DNA of 64,000 nt, taken from positions 682,001-746,000 of the forward strand of contig JAAKBF010000151.1 of the NCBI GenBank assembly GCA_012656075.1, written 5' to 3'. This stretch comes from Phytophthora hibernalis. Lineage: Eukaryota; Oomycota; Peronosporomycetes; Peronosporales; Peronosporaceae. The position numbers and the translations under genes were made by a program. Positions within the stretch are counted from its first letter, which is position 1. Each line of letters opens with the position of its first letter. Of the stretch, positions 23,537 to 33,978 are shown piece by piece. Under the pieces are notes generated by a model that was given only the letters and a program-made list of their open reading frames with translations, made no database searches and was not told where the DNA came from.

Positions 23537-24647
23537 CACCCCAAAACAGTCGCTGAAGCACTTGCAGGTAGTAACTTGCTCGATGTCTGCGAGCCACGGC
23601 AAGGTCCGGCACAACGTGCGACTCTCCTTCGCTGCAGGATCTTGAAACGACGTCCGCTTGGCGTGCAGGCTGTCGAGCTGTTATTTCACTTCGGGGTGCT
23701 CTGCAGAGCCTTGAACTTGACAGTCTTGAAAGTGTTGGCATGGTAGATCTCCATGCCGCTCTTCCATATCGTGCATTTCGCCAGGTGTCGGCGCTTCCGT
23801 GACCTGGGGACGTGCCACTGGTCTCGCTTCTTCTTATTCTGGTGCCGGATCTTGGAACGGGCGTGACGGTTTGGAATGGAGCGCACGTAGACTACCCCTC
23901 CATGTTGCTCACTGAACTTGGCTGGCCAACCTCAGCACCCGACAGCATTTCGCTGTCGTCTCCATAGGACACCAGGTCGATTATCTGCTTAATCGCAGAC
24001 CTTTCGAAGCTTCCCGCGTTTGTGTCGCAGGCCGTGGATGCGAGGGGACCTCGCATCCGCTGCCCGTTGTCGATGAGAGATCGCTGCTTAGAGTGATGGG
24101 TGGCTACACGATCTCAAAGTCCGGCTAGGAGCTGCAAATACTGCTCTGTAGAGTTTCAGGCACAATTTCATCACACGCATGATGACGGGATTCGTGAACG
24201 GCTTCGAGAGCAGCTGTGACTTCTCCTTCCAGAGTTTTTCACTGCACTGGCCCTCGGAGGAGCCGAAAGATTCCAGTAACCATCGCGTCGGTGCGCAGTT
24301 TGCGCCACGTTGAATCTCCAGCCTTGAGTGGGTTGCTGAAGCGGTCTGAGACACGCTTCACCACCATGTCCCTTGGGATGACCTCCTCCTGTTCACTGCT
24401 ATCGGGAACTCAACGTTCTCGCCGCCGTTAACACGGGTGACGTTGGCGCGGCGATATCCTCTGCGGTCGCCGCACACGAACGCGCGGGAGAAATACTCTT
24501 CTGCGTCCCCTGCGTGGAGCGCCTCCGGAGGCAGCTCCGAAGCGCTGAGGCCCGGTATCTTCGACGGGTTGGTGCTGTACGCGCAGCAAGCGCTTCCAGG
24601 TCGGCGGCGCTACTGCTTCCTGGTTGGTCGTCGGCTGAAATGATTCT

Positions 24648-24762
24648 GGAGTGCACCACCCCAAAATACAAGCATTTCAGAGGCAGATGGGCGGTGCACT
24701 ATGGAGTGCACCACTCCATAATGCAAGCATTAGAGGCAGGTGCGCACGGACTGTGCGGTTGT
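24648..24762. repeat. Two-copy ~59-bp tandem duplication
   Basis: 'tggagtgcaccaccccaaaa...gcatttcagaggcag' is followed at 24707 by 'tggagtgcaccactccataa...gcattagaggcag', a diverged direct duplication. Confidence 0.7.
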
Positions 24763-24926
24763 GCGCAGCCGGGCAGCAGGGCATTCGGGCCTGAACTGTG
24801 TGTGTGTATTGTGGGAGATGGGTCACTGTGTTTGTCAGATTTTTACTTGTGAATGTAATATTTCCTCAAATAAGACGGTCTGTATTATTGCAGTGTGTTT
24901 TCTGAATGCCGAACTTAAGCTTGCCG

Positions 24927-24972
24927 ATAGTTCCAACGTCGTTCATTTATTATTGGTTGACGTTGGAACTAT
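24927..24972. repeat. 14-bp inverted repeat
   Basis: atagttccaacgtc (24927-24940) and gacgttggaactat (24959-24972) are perfect inverted copies with an 18-nt AT-rich loop. Confidence 0.8.
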
Positions 24973-25127
24973 CATTAAAAGAAGTTGAAGTGGCCCCGAC
25001 GTCTCGGAAGGCAAGTTGCATTGCGGGTACCGGTATTGTGCTTTGCAACCAGTTTGTCCAGCTATATCGTGCAGTAGTTAGTGCTCGTACTTAGCGCTAA
25101 AGGGCTTTCCGAAATCGTGTTTCATGC

Positions 25128-25435
25128 TGTGACGGGGCACACAGCACCTTGCTTTGGTTGATGAAGCGTAAGAGAGCAAAGGCTCTCAGTGAACAATAAG
25201 TTCACAGTTCCCGGCCTAAGGGTACTGTCTGCGGGTTTGATAGCAAGATAAAGACTGAATATATTTTATAGCTGAGTTAAGCTTGTAGCATACAAACTCT
25301 AAGTCATCTATAGTAAAAGCTAAAGAGCATCCATGATTGGCTCACAGCCAACCGGTACCATGTACCATGGACTCTAAAGAGAGACATCCGTCACTCTTTA
25401 TGTAACTTGGGTACACGTCGGTGTACCCCGTTACA
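25128..25435 (-). repeat. 3' LTR (308 bp, complete)
   Basis: Starts TGTGACGGGGCACACAGC and ends TGTACCCCGTTACA, so it has short inverted ends of the TG...CA type. It is almost identical to 29574-29865 over ~290 bp, including the stretch 'gggtttgatagcaagataaa'. Confidence 0.85.
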
Positions 25436-26839
25436 TCCTCTCACACTGAACTGAGAATCACACCTGATTCTCCAATCAGAAGCGAGAGAAATCGAACACC
25501 CAAAGGAGCAATTCTCGGGCGCAGCCAAGCACGACTGGCGCTCACTCTCGTCGGTCACACAGTGACTTGTGTCCACGGCGGACACTGGGAGCTGCATTCT
25601 TGCACTCGCGACGACGTTGGCCGCAATGCCGACGGGCATAGTTGGTCTGGGATTGGGCGCTGTAAAGTGTATAGTGCATCGGCACGGGATGTAATAGCAT
25701 CCAAACATGCGGTGGTCCTCCTCGACCACCTGCAGTTCACGGCGGAGGACCCGTGGGCCCTCCTGACACTTCATGTGTCTTGTTCCTCCCGCGCAGGGCT
25801 ACACCTCGAAGGCCATCGCATAGCCCAAAGAGTGGAGTGAGCTCGCAGCTCATCTCCTGGCATTATGGCAGCCCGGTATGGGTCACGCTAGCCACTGTCG
25901 ACCCCGAGTGGACCCTCGGAGCCGTACACGGGCTCAGGTCATGCATTGACAATAGCATAGAAGCACCATGATTTAGGTTGTCATTCGACGGCCGCTTTTA
26001 GCAGCCTAGAGCTTGCCGGGTGGAGCCGCAAGCTCTTCCCGCGTCTTGGGTATCAAACCAAAGACGCGTCAGTGTCGGGCATCGACCCCAACGTACCCAA
26101 CGGTACTTCTAGCATTGTTGCAGGTTAACTGGTGAACCCACCACTGTCAATGCGGCATCGGCGATGCTTCGCGCATCGCCCAGACCAGGACATGGTCAGA
26201 GTGCGTGCATGCCTGCACGACACTCGGTTATTTAGATGACCATGACCGCGTACAGGTCTATGGTCATGTGACGTGGGCCTACAGGCCACTTCGGCGTATG
26301 GGTTGATGACCACGTAGCCGTGTGGACCGATGGCCATGTAGACGCACAGGTACATGCCAACGTAGGCGTACATCACATCGACGTACGGTTCAATGACCCG
26401 TATGCGTACGCCACGTCGGTGTACAAGTCCACGACCACGACGGCGTACAGGGTCGGGACCCCGTACACCAGAGGTACGCCGTGTACGGCAAGTACCACGG
26501 CCACCATTAGTGCCGCAAGCATACAGGGTTGCGAGCACGACGATGAGTGTAGGTAGGTAGCGTACATATATATTTGTAATGTACAAGACCTCCATCGACC
26601 CACGTAATAACTCGTCTTCCTTTCGGTCAGAGTACGTGTCCGTGTACACGTATTGCACACACAGTTGTTGGTCCGTACCAACAACACCTTCCGTGAGGAA
26701 ACTAGTCTCAACAGAGACTCGGGAGGGAAAGGTATTTCCGAGCCTCTCCCCTCTTACGACCAAAGCCGTGTCCGGTCGACCTTGTCGACCGCGGCTGGCA
26801 TGCATCCAGACCGCTAGCAGTTTGAGTCTGCACGACTTG

Positions 26840-27810
26840 ACGTGGAGCGATGTTACCCACGCCAGGTGAGATCGTCCCGACCTCACCTCTCCGAGCTGTA
26901 ATGGCTCTATGCGGGACTATGTTACCCGCATTGGAGTGTGGAGCTATGTTACCCACACAGGAAGCGCAACCTACGACTTCCACTTCAGTTTAGGTCTGGG
27001 CGACTGTGTGTCCGGTGGCACAGTACGTTGTGCTGGGCACAAGGTCAATCATTGGCCTCGTGTCGATCCAGTGGGAGGTGGGACAGTTTGTTTGTTGACA
27101 CCACGTCCGCGTACGGCCTCACCGAAAGGTACGCCATCGAGCAGTACATGTCTGGGGAGCATTGCTCCGAGCCGTTCGTATCGACTCCGTTCTGATACAA
27201 GGCCAGACTCGACATGTGCCGGCGACGGCGTCGTCGACGGTCATCCGGACGTGGAACTTGGTTACCCACGTCCAGAGGCGTATTAATGGAGGCTTCAAGA
27301 GTCCTGTTTGACTCCGTGTGGTACTTGGTTACCCACACTAGAGGTTGCGTAACGCACCTCTGCCTTGGCCAGGTCTTGGCCTTATTGACCTCACGTGGAC
27401 TTAATCCACCATTGCGGTTGAGCTTATCAACAAGACGTCAGTCGAAGCCCGTACGGCGCGACAACTGACAGCGATGTGTGCTACTCGTGTTGCAGACACA
27501 CATGCTAGACATATAGCCCTGTCGATCTGCATAGCATCGAGATGCAGGAGATCCGACATCTCCGGCAGGGCCTTCAACTGGACAGACCCGGACGTGACCT
27601 TGCGGCCAGTCATGCTGTCGAAGATGTGATAGCATTCTCCTGGCGGCGACGCCGAAGGAGTCGTCGTTGACTCCGAGCTTTCAGTCCTGACATCGTGTCG
27701 GGACACTTGGCGTGGTCATGTGTTACCCACAGCCGTTACTTGTCTTGGTACAACGCCTGGAGGCTGTACCGGCCCGTGTGGAACTATGTTACCCACACTA
27801 GAGGTGCCGC
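26840..27810 (-). repeat. Recurring 'gttacccac' phrases inside the LTR element
   Basis: At least seven copies of a phrase like 'gtgtgg(a/t)actatgttacccacac' occur near 26850, 26905, 26935, 27253, 27320, 27720 and 27780. Read on the element's coding strand they give VGNIVPH, VGNIAPH, VGNQVPR and VGNQVPH in open frames, so they may encode a degenerate peptide repeat. Spacing is irregular. Confidence 0.6.
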
Positions 27811-28534
27811 TAGCAACCTCGGCGCTGGCCACGGTCTCGACCTCTCCGGTCTCACGTGGGCTTACGCCCTCTTGTAGACGGACGTCGTCCTTCACGGACT
27901 CCGTCGATGTCTGTACGGCGACGACTTGGTGCGCTGGAAGATGCCGGCATTGCATCTTCCTCGCAGGTCTGGAGACACCCAAGACCCTTGGGCTTGTTGC
28001 ATGTTCATTAGCAACAGAGGCCTCCGTGGTATTTCACCGGCGTCCATGGGAGCCTCAGAGGGGGAACATTACTCACCAATGCTCTGTCAGAACCCGGAGG
28101 CCGGCTAGCTCCTAAGCGCCTACCACGCCAAATGGCTCAGGGTGCGTGCGTTCGTGGCGCAGCAAACCCAAGTGGACATCGTACGTGTTCACAATCATGT
28201 ACTGCGTGCGTCCCACCGCGTACCCATCGTACGTGTTCGCAACCACGTACGGCTTAATTTGTACAGGAATTCGAGCCTGTGACAACCAGGTCAACACAGA
28301 CCAATGTCATTGCCCTAGCATAGAGCGTTGGCAATACCCCGACGGCGTACAACATCATTTGACGCCCCAGGTATCGAAACTTCAAGGGATATTCACATCC
28401 CGTACACTCGCGTGTACTATCAGCAACCAAGCGTTGCTCTTCATCAACTCGAGAGACAAAGTTTCTCACCCGCAAAGCCTTCGCGGTGCGAGCCGCCCGC
28501 GCACCCGTCACGAAGCCTCGGGTCTTCCCCACCA

Positions 28535-29484
28535 CTACTGGTGGCCGGGGTATCCTTGGCCAGACGGCCGCGGCTTGCGCCAGCGACCACTAGGCCCTTG
28601 AGCTTTCCGGAATGGTTTCCTTACCCCTCCAGTCGAGGGACACACTCGTTGATAGTGTCCAAGTCCGCCGCATGTATAGCAGCGGACCGAACTCATCTCA
28701 GCAGAGCTCAAGTCCATGGGCTCTGGATCGTTGTCCACGACGACAACTGGTGCACCCGATGTGCCAGACTGTTTATGGCTTTACTGTTCTTGGAGGGCGA
28801 GTTTAATCGCCTCCTCCATGGTGGATGCGTGCACGCGGAACAGCTGCGTGCGCGCGGGACCGACCTTCAAGCCGTCCATGAATACCGTTGTCTTGACGTC
28901 TTCAGCGCGAGGGTTTCCAACCAGAGATGACGACAACGTGTGAATCTCTTGTACGTACTCATACAGCTCACGTTTCCCTTGCTTGCAAGCGAGAAACCAT
29001 GAACGTTGTCGGAAGGCATCGGTTGCAGGGAGAAGTACAGCGCGAAGCTGCTCGTACAGCTGTGCCCAGGATGCGAACCAGCCAGAGACGTCGTCTCCAG
29101 AGTGTACGCCCAGTTCTTGGCACGTCCGCCAAGGTTGGACAACGCGAACGCAACGCGAAGTTCCTGATCCGAGATGAGACCGGCCCGCATGGCAATCTCA
29201 ACCTCTCGGATCCAGAAGTGAAGTCCTTCCTTCAAATGGAGGCACGGTCAACCGCAAAGGCTTCGGCTAGACCGGCTTCGGCTTGGCCATAGAGGCCTGC
29301 AGGTTTCCTGCATATGCGCGACGAGCTTACGCTCGTACGCGTCGAACGCAGCTACGCGTTCTTCTTGCTCGGCTGGCGTTGCCGATGCCAAGCCCCGGAT
29401 GACATTTCTTCCGAAGATGCCTCCAATCTTCCGAACTGACTCGAACTGCGAGTCGTTCAAGTGAGGAAACTCACTGCGGTCCAT
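28535..29484 (-). CDS. Gag polyprotein of the LTR element (frame-broken)
   Basis: The likely start is the ATG at 29484 (MDRSEFPHLNDSQFESVRK), shortly inside the 5' LTR. The middle piece has the Gag capsid pattern LHFWIREVEIAMRAGLISDQ...RVAFALSNLGGRAKNWAYTLE (29235-29080). The C-terminal piece has one zinc knuckle, CYTCGGLGHYQRVCP (Cys-X2-Cys-X4-His-X4-Cys), near 28670, in an Arg/Pro/Gly-rich tail. Gag packages the element RNA into virus-like particles in the cytoplasm. The three pieces lie in different frames. Confidence 0.75.
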
Positions 29485-29573
29485 CGTGACTCACTCCTTG
29501 AGATAACAGAGGATCAGGTAGTTGAATCTACCCGCGTAGGCGCGAGATTGACTACAAGTGCTACTGTACCAAG

Positions 29574-29865
29574 TGTAACGGGGTCACACAGCACCTTGCC
29601 TTGAGGAAGCGTAAGAGAGCAAATGCTCTCAGTGAGCGATAAGTTCACAGTTCCCGGCCTAAGGGAACTGTCTGCGGGTTTGATAGCAAGATAAAGACTG
29701 AATATATTTTATAGCTGAGTTAAGCTTGTAGCATACAAACTCTAAGTCATCTATAGTAAAAGCTAAAGAGCATCCATGGTTGGCTCACAGCCAACCGGTA
29801 CCATGTACCATGGACTCTAAAGAGAGACATCCGTCACTCTTTATGTAACTTGGGTACACGTCGGT
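29574..29865 (-). repeat. 5' LTR (292 bp, truncated)
   Basis: Starts TGTAACGGGGTCACACAGC and follows the other LTR to 'gggtacacgtcggt'. It then stops abruptly and lacks the last ~16 bp (gtaccccgttaca) present in the left copy. Confidence 0.85.
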
Positions 29866-29905
29866 TGCACTACAAGAGCAGAAAATGGGACGTCTTCTAA
29901 TAGAA

Positions 29906-30322
29906 GGAAAATTCCAAAGGGGACTCAAATCGAAAAACATTTTCAAAGGGGACTCGATAATTAAAAAGCTAGGATAGCTTTTACTCAGCCTGAGACATCG
30001 TCGCTGGACGACACGCGCTCAACGGCGTGAGATACCTATGTAACGGGATGATGAGCATTATGCGGTGCGGGCGGGTTGTTAGACGAAGTACGCTGAGGCA
30101 TGCACCTGATGGAGAGGGGGATAAGCATGACGCTGCTGGTGTCGTGGAATATCCGGTACTATCAACTCTGTCCTACTTCGAAGTAATTAATAACGTTCTT
30201 ATCGTAGATCGCGTGCCGTCCAGCGACGATTTCTCAGTGAGTAAAAGCTATCCTAACGTTAGCTTTTCATTATCGAGTCCCCTTTGAAAATGTTTTCGAT
30301 TTCAGCCCCCTTTGAATTTTCC
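29906..30322. mobile_element. 417-bp MITE with ~115-bp terminal inverted repeats
   Basis: The left end ggaaaattccaaaggggact...ttttactcagcctgagacatcgtcgctggac is matched in reverse complement by the right end, with small indels, over roughly 115 bp. The direct repeat taatagaa flanks both sides (29898-29905 and 30324-30331). Adding the base before gives a 9-bp match with one mismatch. Long TIRs with an 8-9-bp target duplication fit a Mutator- or hAT-derived MITE. No coding capacity. It inserted just beyond the truncated LTR. Confidence 0.85.
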
Positions 30323-30348
30323 TTAATAGAAAGTGCCAAAGCAAACAC

Positions 30349-30400
30349 AAGTCGTGCTATTTTAATAGCACGACTTATAGCCTATTAAAATAGGGCTATT
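30349..30400. repeat. Two adjacent AT-rich hairpins
   Basis: aagtcgtgctatt (30349-30361) pairs perfectly with aatagcacgactt (30364-30376). It is followed directly by atagcctattaaaatagggctat, a second stem with one bulge. Confidence 0.8.
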
Positions 30401-30886
30401 GGAACGCATTCAGACCCACACAGGCACATTATGGGGAGTATGAAGCATGCACGAGTTACTGTAATTCGTAGTAAACTTCCAGAGAGACACAGGTGCTGCG
30501 AGACATTTTCTACAACGGCAACGAGTACGATTTATAGTTATTTTGTACAAGTACAAGACAAGTCACAATCGAAAGCGCCAAAAAGACTGCAAAGCACAAT
30601 ACCGGTATTACACCTTTCTATTAGCTCGCGTAGTACTTCACGAAATATATTTCCCGCGCCTTGGCCGCATCGCACTAGTTAATTATATTAATATTAATAT
30701 TACTCTTGTCGAGTAGACCTGACAGGCAGACATGTCAATAGAGAAAGTATCCTATCCATACTCACAACCGTTTGTGGGTACATGTACCGACTTCCCTTGA
30801 AATCATGGGATCAGTCGCGACATGGCGTTCAAGCCTATCCTCTCACACTCAGAATTTAACACTTAGGTGCCCCCAGGCCGTCCAAA

Positions 30887-31475
30887 ATGCGTCTTAGCAT
30901 CCTGCTGGTAGCAGTGCTCGTCTTGTACTCTACCAATTGCTATGGACCGAGCGCGAAGAAAATCATTGACAACAACCATGTCCGGGGTCACTCCATTCAC
31001 CGCAGTACCCGTGTAAACCTCGGAGAGAGCAAATTCAGGGCCGAGGGTGAGGAAGGAGACGAAGCTCAGCACGCGGAATTATCAACACTTCGTTCGCGGA
31101 ATCTACAGACCGCCGATACCACGAATGTTGCGAAACCCATGGACGATCAAAGTGAAGAGAGAGGTGCTCCAATTACCAGCGCTCTGAAGACATTTTCGCA
31201 GAAGGACAATAACTCCGTGTTTAGCCGTTTCAAAGGACTTCTCGGAAGGAATCCAAGCAAACTCACCCAAAGAATGTCGAGGACATCAAGAAGAACAGCA
31301 AACTCAAAGGGCTACTGAGCAAAATCCATCAACGCTCAACGAAAAGAGAGCTGGCAGACTTCGGATGTATTTGGCCAAGAACAGCTTGTCAGAGATCTAC
31401 GGAGATGCCATGCTTGCCATTTTTGGCGTCAGTGCATTGGCAGCCGTGATCTATGTTCTGTATTCACGTAAGTAA
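30887..31475 (+). CDS. RxLR-dEER-like secreted effector candidate, copy 2 (frame-broken)
   Basis: A paralogue of the gene at 16460, nearly identical through the signal peptide region, the STLRS core and the EER, with matching upstream sequence. Here the junction after EER is open, so the reading continues into the helical domain. It then breaks where copy 1 has one more A, near 31268, and again near 31324. The last part (about 31380-31475) matches copy 1 up to the hydrophobic C-terminus but ends differently. Each copy is thus intact where the other is broken, and all breaks are short-repeat or homopolymer indels. Secreted effector role is inferred from signal peptide plus dEER; the first Arg of RxLR is absent. 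Confidence 0.6.
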
Positions 31476-31636
31476 GTGTTGCTCAACGCCTCTTCCTGAG
31501 TGCAGGTAAAACGCGGGTGCGCGGTATCTCTTTGATTTGGAAGACTTTCCATGTAGTATGCTGCAGCTATCGGTACCGCCTTCGCAGTCACTTAATTCGT
31601 CCAAAGAATTACTACCGGTACGGCAATTTACACCAG

Positions 31637-31797
31637 TGATGAACTCTGACAGCATGGCCGATAAGGAGACGGTGATGCCGTTCCTCACGCAGCCTCACCG
31701 CTCCAATTCGGTGCCGGAGACGAAGCAGCTGAAGAAATTCTCGAAGATGAATCTGGAGGTGGGTGTATCGTAGGTCGTGCTCGGGGAATAAGCACTT
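31637..31797 (+). pseudogene. Relic of the GH3 beta-glucosidase 3' end
   Basis: The reading NSDSMADKETVMPFLTQPHRS followed by KQLKKFSKMNLEVGVS closely matches the GH3 protein at 14915-15050 (NSGSMTGMETVMLFLTQPYRS). A TAG follows directly, and then a stretch resembling the GH3 stop region ('ggggaataagca' against 'ggcggaataagca'). The bases between, about 200 in the parent gene, are deleted. Only ~55 codons remain. Confidence 0.85.
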
Positions 31798-31923
31798 CAA
31801 CTTGCCTTTATGTTTGTCACCCCAAATAGATGATCACTCCTTTTCACGTCAGGTTCAACGTCGAAGCCTGACGTCATATCCTGTGCCCTTTCACAATCCA
31901 ATTTGCCGTCAGCCAAAGCGAGT

Positions 31924-33831
31924 ATGGTGATGATGTCTCTGCTGCGTCCGAGTCGTCGCCTGTTACTACAGCACGGCGTGCGTTGCCTGCAGACCGCGGC
32001 CGAAGCTACTGCCGACGTCTCGTACACGCGCGGCCTGTTCCTGGGCGTGAACAACGCGGCGCGCGCCTTCCCATACCCAAAGCTGTCGGAGGGCGAGTCG
32101 GAGACGCTGCAGATGCTCGTGGACCCCGTCAGCAAGTTCTTCGGTGCCGTGGACTCCCGCAAGATCGACGAGACGAAGGAGATCCCTCCGCAGGTGCTGG
32201 ACGACATGAAGGAGCTCGGACTCTTCGGACTGCAGATCCCAGAGGAGCTGGAGGGTCTGGGACTGTCGAACACGGGCTACGCTCGCGTGTGCGAGGAGAT
32301 CACGGACGGCAGTTTGGCCGTGACGGTCATGGCTCACCAGTCTATTGGACTCAAGGGCATCTTGCTCAATGGCAACGAGAAGCAACAGGCCAAGTACCTG
32401 CCCAAGCTCGCGACGGGTGAACACATTGCGGCGTTTGCACTCACGGAGCCTTCCAGCGGCTCGGACGCTGGCTCCATCAAGACGCGCGCAACGCTGTCGG
32501 AGGACGGCAAGCACTTTCTCCTGAACGGAGGCAAGATCTGGATCAGTAACGGCGGGTGGGCAGAGATCATGACGGTTTTCGCTCAGACGGAAGTGGACGG
32601 CAAGGACAAGGTCACGGCCTTTATTGTCGAGCGCGGCTTTGGAGGCGTGACCAGTGGCCCACCTGAAGACAAGCTGGGTATCCGTGGATCAAACACGTGT
32701 CAAGTTTTCTTTGACAACTGCAAAGTGCCCATTGAGAACGTACTGGGAGGTGGGCCGGACATGAAGGAAGGTGGCGCGGCTGGTGTCGGCCAAGGCTTCA
32801 AGGTGGCTATGAACATCCTAAATAACGGTCGCTTCGGGCTTGGTGCTTGCGCTGGTGCGTCACTTCGACGCGTGCTAGGCGCGGCGGCAGAGCATGCCAA
32901 TTCGCGCAAGCAGTTTAGTGCGCCGTTGGCGAACTTCGGACTGATCCAGAAGAAGTTTGGTGTCATGGCTCTGGATGCGTATGCTATTGAGTCTATGGCG
33001 TTTATGACCACGGGCATGATCGACCGTGGCGACCCGTCCTGTGAGATCGAGGCCGCTATGTGCAAGGTCTACGGATCGGAAGTCGCCTTCACGGGCATCA
33101 ACGAGTGCATCCAGGTCATGGGCGGCACTGGTTTCATGAAGGAATGGCCGTTCGAGCGCCTCATGCGCGACTGCCGCATCCTGTCGATTTTTGAGGGCAC
33201 GAATGAGATTCTCCGCATGCTGATCGCTCTTAGCGGAATTCGGGTACGTTGGCTATCAACGTAGCTACTATGTTTTGTGATCCTTCTAACTCCTGTTGCT
33301 GCTGCTCTGTAGACTGCTGGCGATCGCCTCTCAGCAGTCGGTAAGCTGCTGCAGAACCCGCTGTCGGATCCGTCGAGCGCAGCCAAGGAGATTTCGGACC
33401 GTCTGCAGCGCAAGTTCTCGCCAACTCCACTGGAAGGTGTGCACTCGAGCCTCAAGACCCCGGCCGAGCTACTGCAGAAGCGCACAGTGGATTTCGGCGA
33501 CGCGGTTGAGTTTTTGCTGCGTAAGCACGGCAAGAAGATCGTGGACGAGCAGATGCAGCTGGAGCGGATCGCCGACTCGGCCATCGCGCTGTTCGCTATG
33601 ACCGCCACCATTTCGCGCGCAAGCTCGTCGCTGAATGCAGGCATCGAGTCGGCGGAGCACGAGAAGAAGCTGACGACGCTGTACTGCGACCGGACGTCCG
33701 CCAAGATCCACTCGCTGCTGGACGGTATCAAGACTGACGTCAAGCACGACGAGCAACTGCGCGAGATCGCCAACGAGGTGCTCAAGGCCGAGAAGTACAT
33801 CCCCAGCCACGCCACGGGCATCGATAGCTAA
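31924..33831 (+). CDS. Mitochondrial acyl-CoA dehydrogenase, ACAD9/VLCAD type
   Basis: Two exons (31924-33243, 33313-33831) encode ~612 residues, the length of the VLCAD/ACAD9 group. The start MVMMSLLRPSRRLLLQHGVRC is Arg-rich and suits a mitochondrial presequence. Family marks: FALTEPSSGSDAGSIKTRA (flavin/substrate loop), KIWISNGG, the GFGGVTSGPPEDKLGIRGSNT stretch, and RILSIFEGTNEILRMLIAL, in which the catalytic base Glu of this subgroup is Glu424 (33193-33195). The extra C-terminal helical domain (exon 2) is typical of VLCAD/ACAD9 and absent from short-chain enzymes. It carries out the first, FAD-dependent step of long-chain beta-oxidation, and some members also assist complex I assembly. 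No frame break is seen. The neighbour downstream is a triacylglycerol lipase of the same metabolism. Confidence 0.95.
33244..33312 (+). other. Intron of the acyl-CoA dehydrogenase gene (69 bp, phase 0)
   Basis: Donor GTACGT, acceptor CTGTAG, with a branch-like TTCTAAC about 25 nt before the acceptor. Removal joins ...IALSGIR to TAGDRLSAVG in frame, as expected for the family. Unspliced, a stop follows within seven codons. Confidence 0.92.
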
Positions 33832-33856
33832 CTGCAGTTCCTATCCGCATCATCCT

Positions 33857-33934
33857 ATAAAACTTCACCCAAAACTGAAGAATCTGATGTAAAACTTCAT
33901 AAAACTTCACGCCAAAAACTGAAGATTCTGATGT
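33857..33934. repeat. Two-copy ~35-bp direct repeat before the lipase gene
   Basis: ataaaacttcac..ccaaaactgaag.atctgatgt occurs at 33857-33890 and 33899-33934 with small differences. The first ATG of the lipase frame (33931) is part of the second copy. Confidence 0.85.
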
Positions 33935-33978
33935 GCATGTTGAAGTTCAACAATACCTTGTCCCCAGTTCGCAGAGTG

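Larger units (their letters stand above)
23537..25127. other. Repeat-rich interval without recognised gene
   Basis: Minus-strand frames at 23686-23886 (Lys/Arg/His-rich, HARSKIRHQNKKKRDQWHVPRSRKRR), 24088-24354 and 24399-24671 have no domain I can name. The first could belong to the same mobile ORF as the neighbouring SET fragment. Two small structures in this stretch are listed separately. Confidence 0.35.
25128..29865 (-). mobile_element. LTR retrotransposon, gag-bearing, apparently lacking RT and integrase
   Basis: Two near-identical direct repeats flank a 4.1-kb interior: 25128-25435 and 29574-29865. Gag lies on the minus strand, so the right repeat is the 5' LTR. The interior encodes Gag with a CCHC knuckle (28535-29484) and then possibly the start of a protease-like region near 28450. 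The remaining ~3 kb is GC-rich, full of short recurring phrases, and shows no YxDD, RNase H or DDE integrase motif in any frame I read. This looks like a non-autonomous Ty3/Gypsy-like element that would need enzymes from a relative. High LTR similarity suggests fairly recent insertion. No clean target duplication is seen, because the right LTR lacks its last bases. Confidence 0.75.

Noticed and set aside
26125..26886. A 253-codon minus-strand frame inside the LTR element
   Set aside because: The region consists of degenerate 'cgtac'-containing short repeats and the translation has no domain; openness follows from composition.
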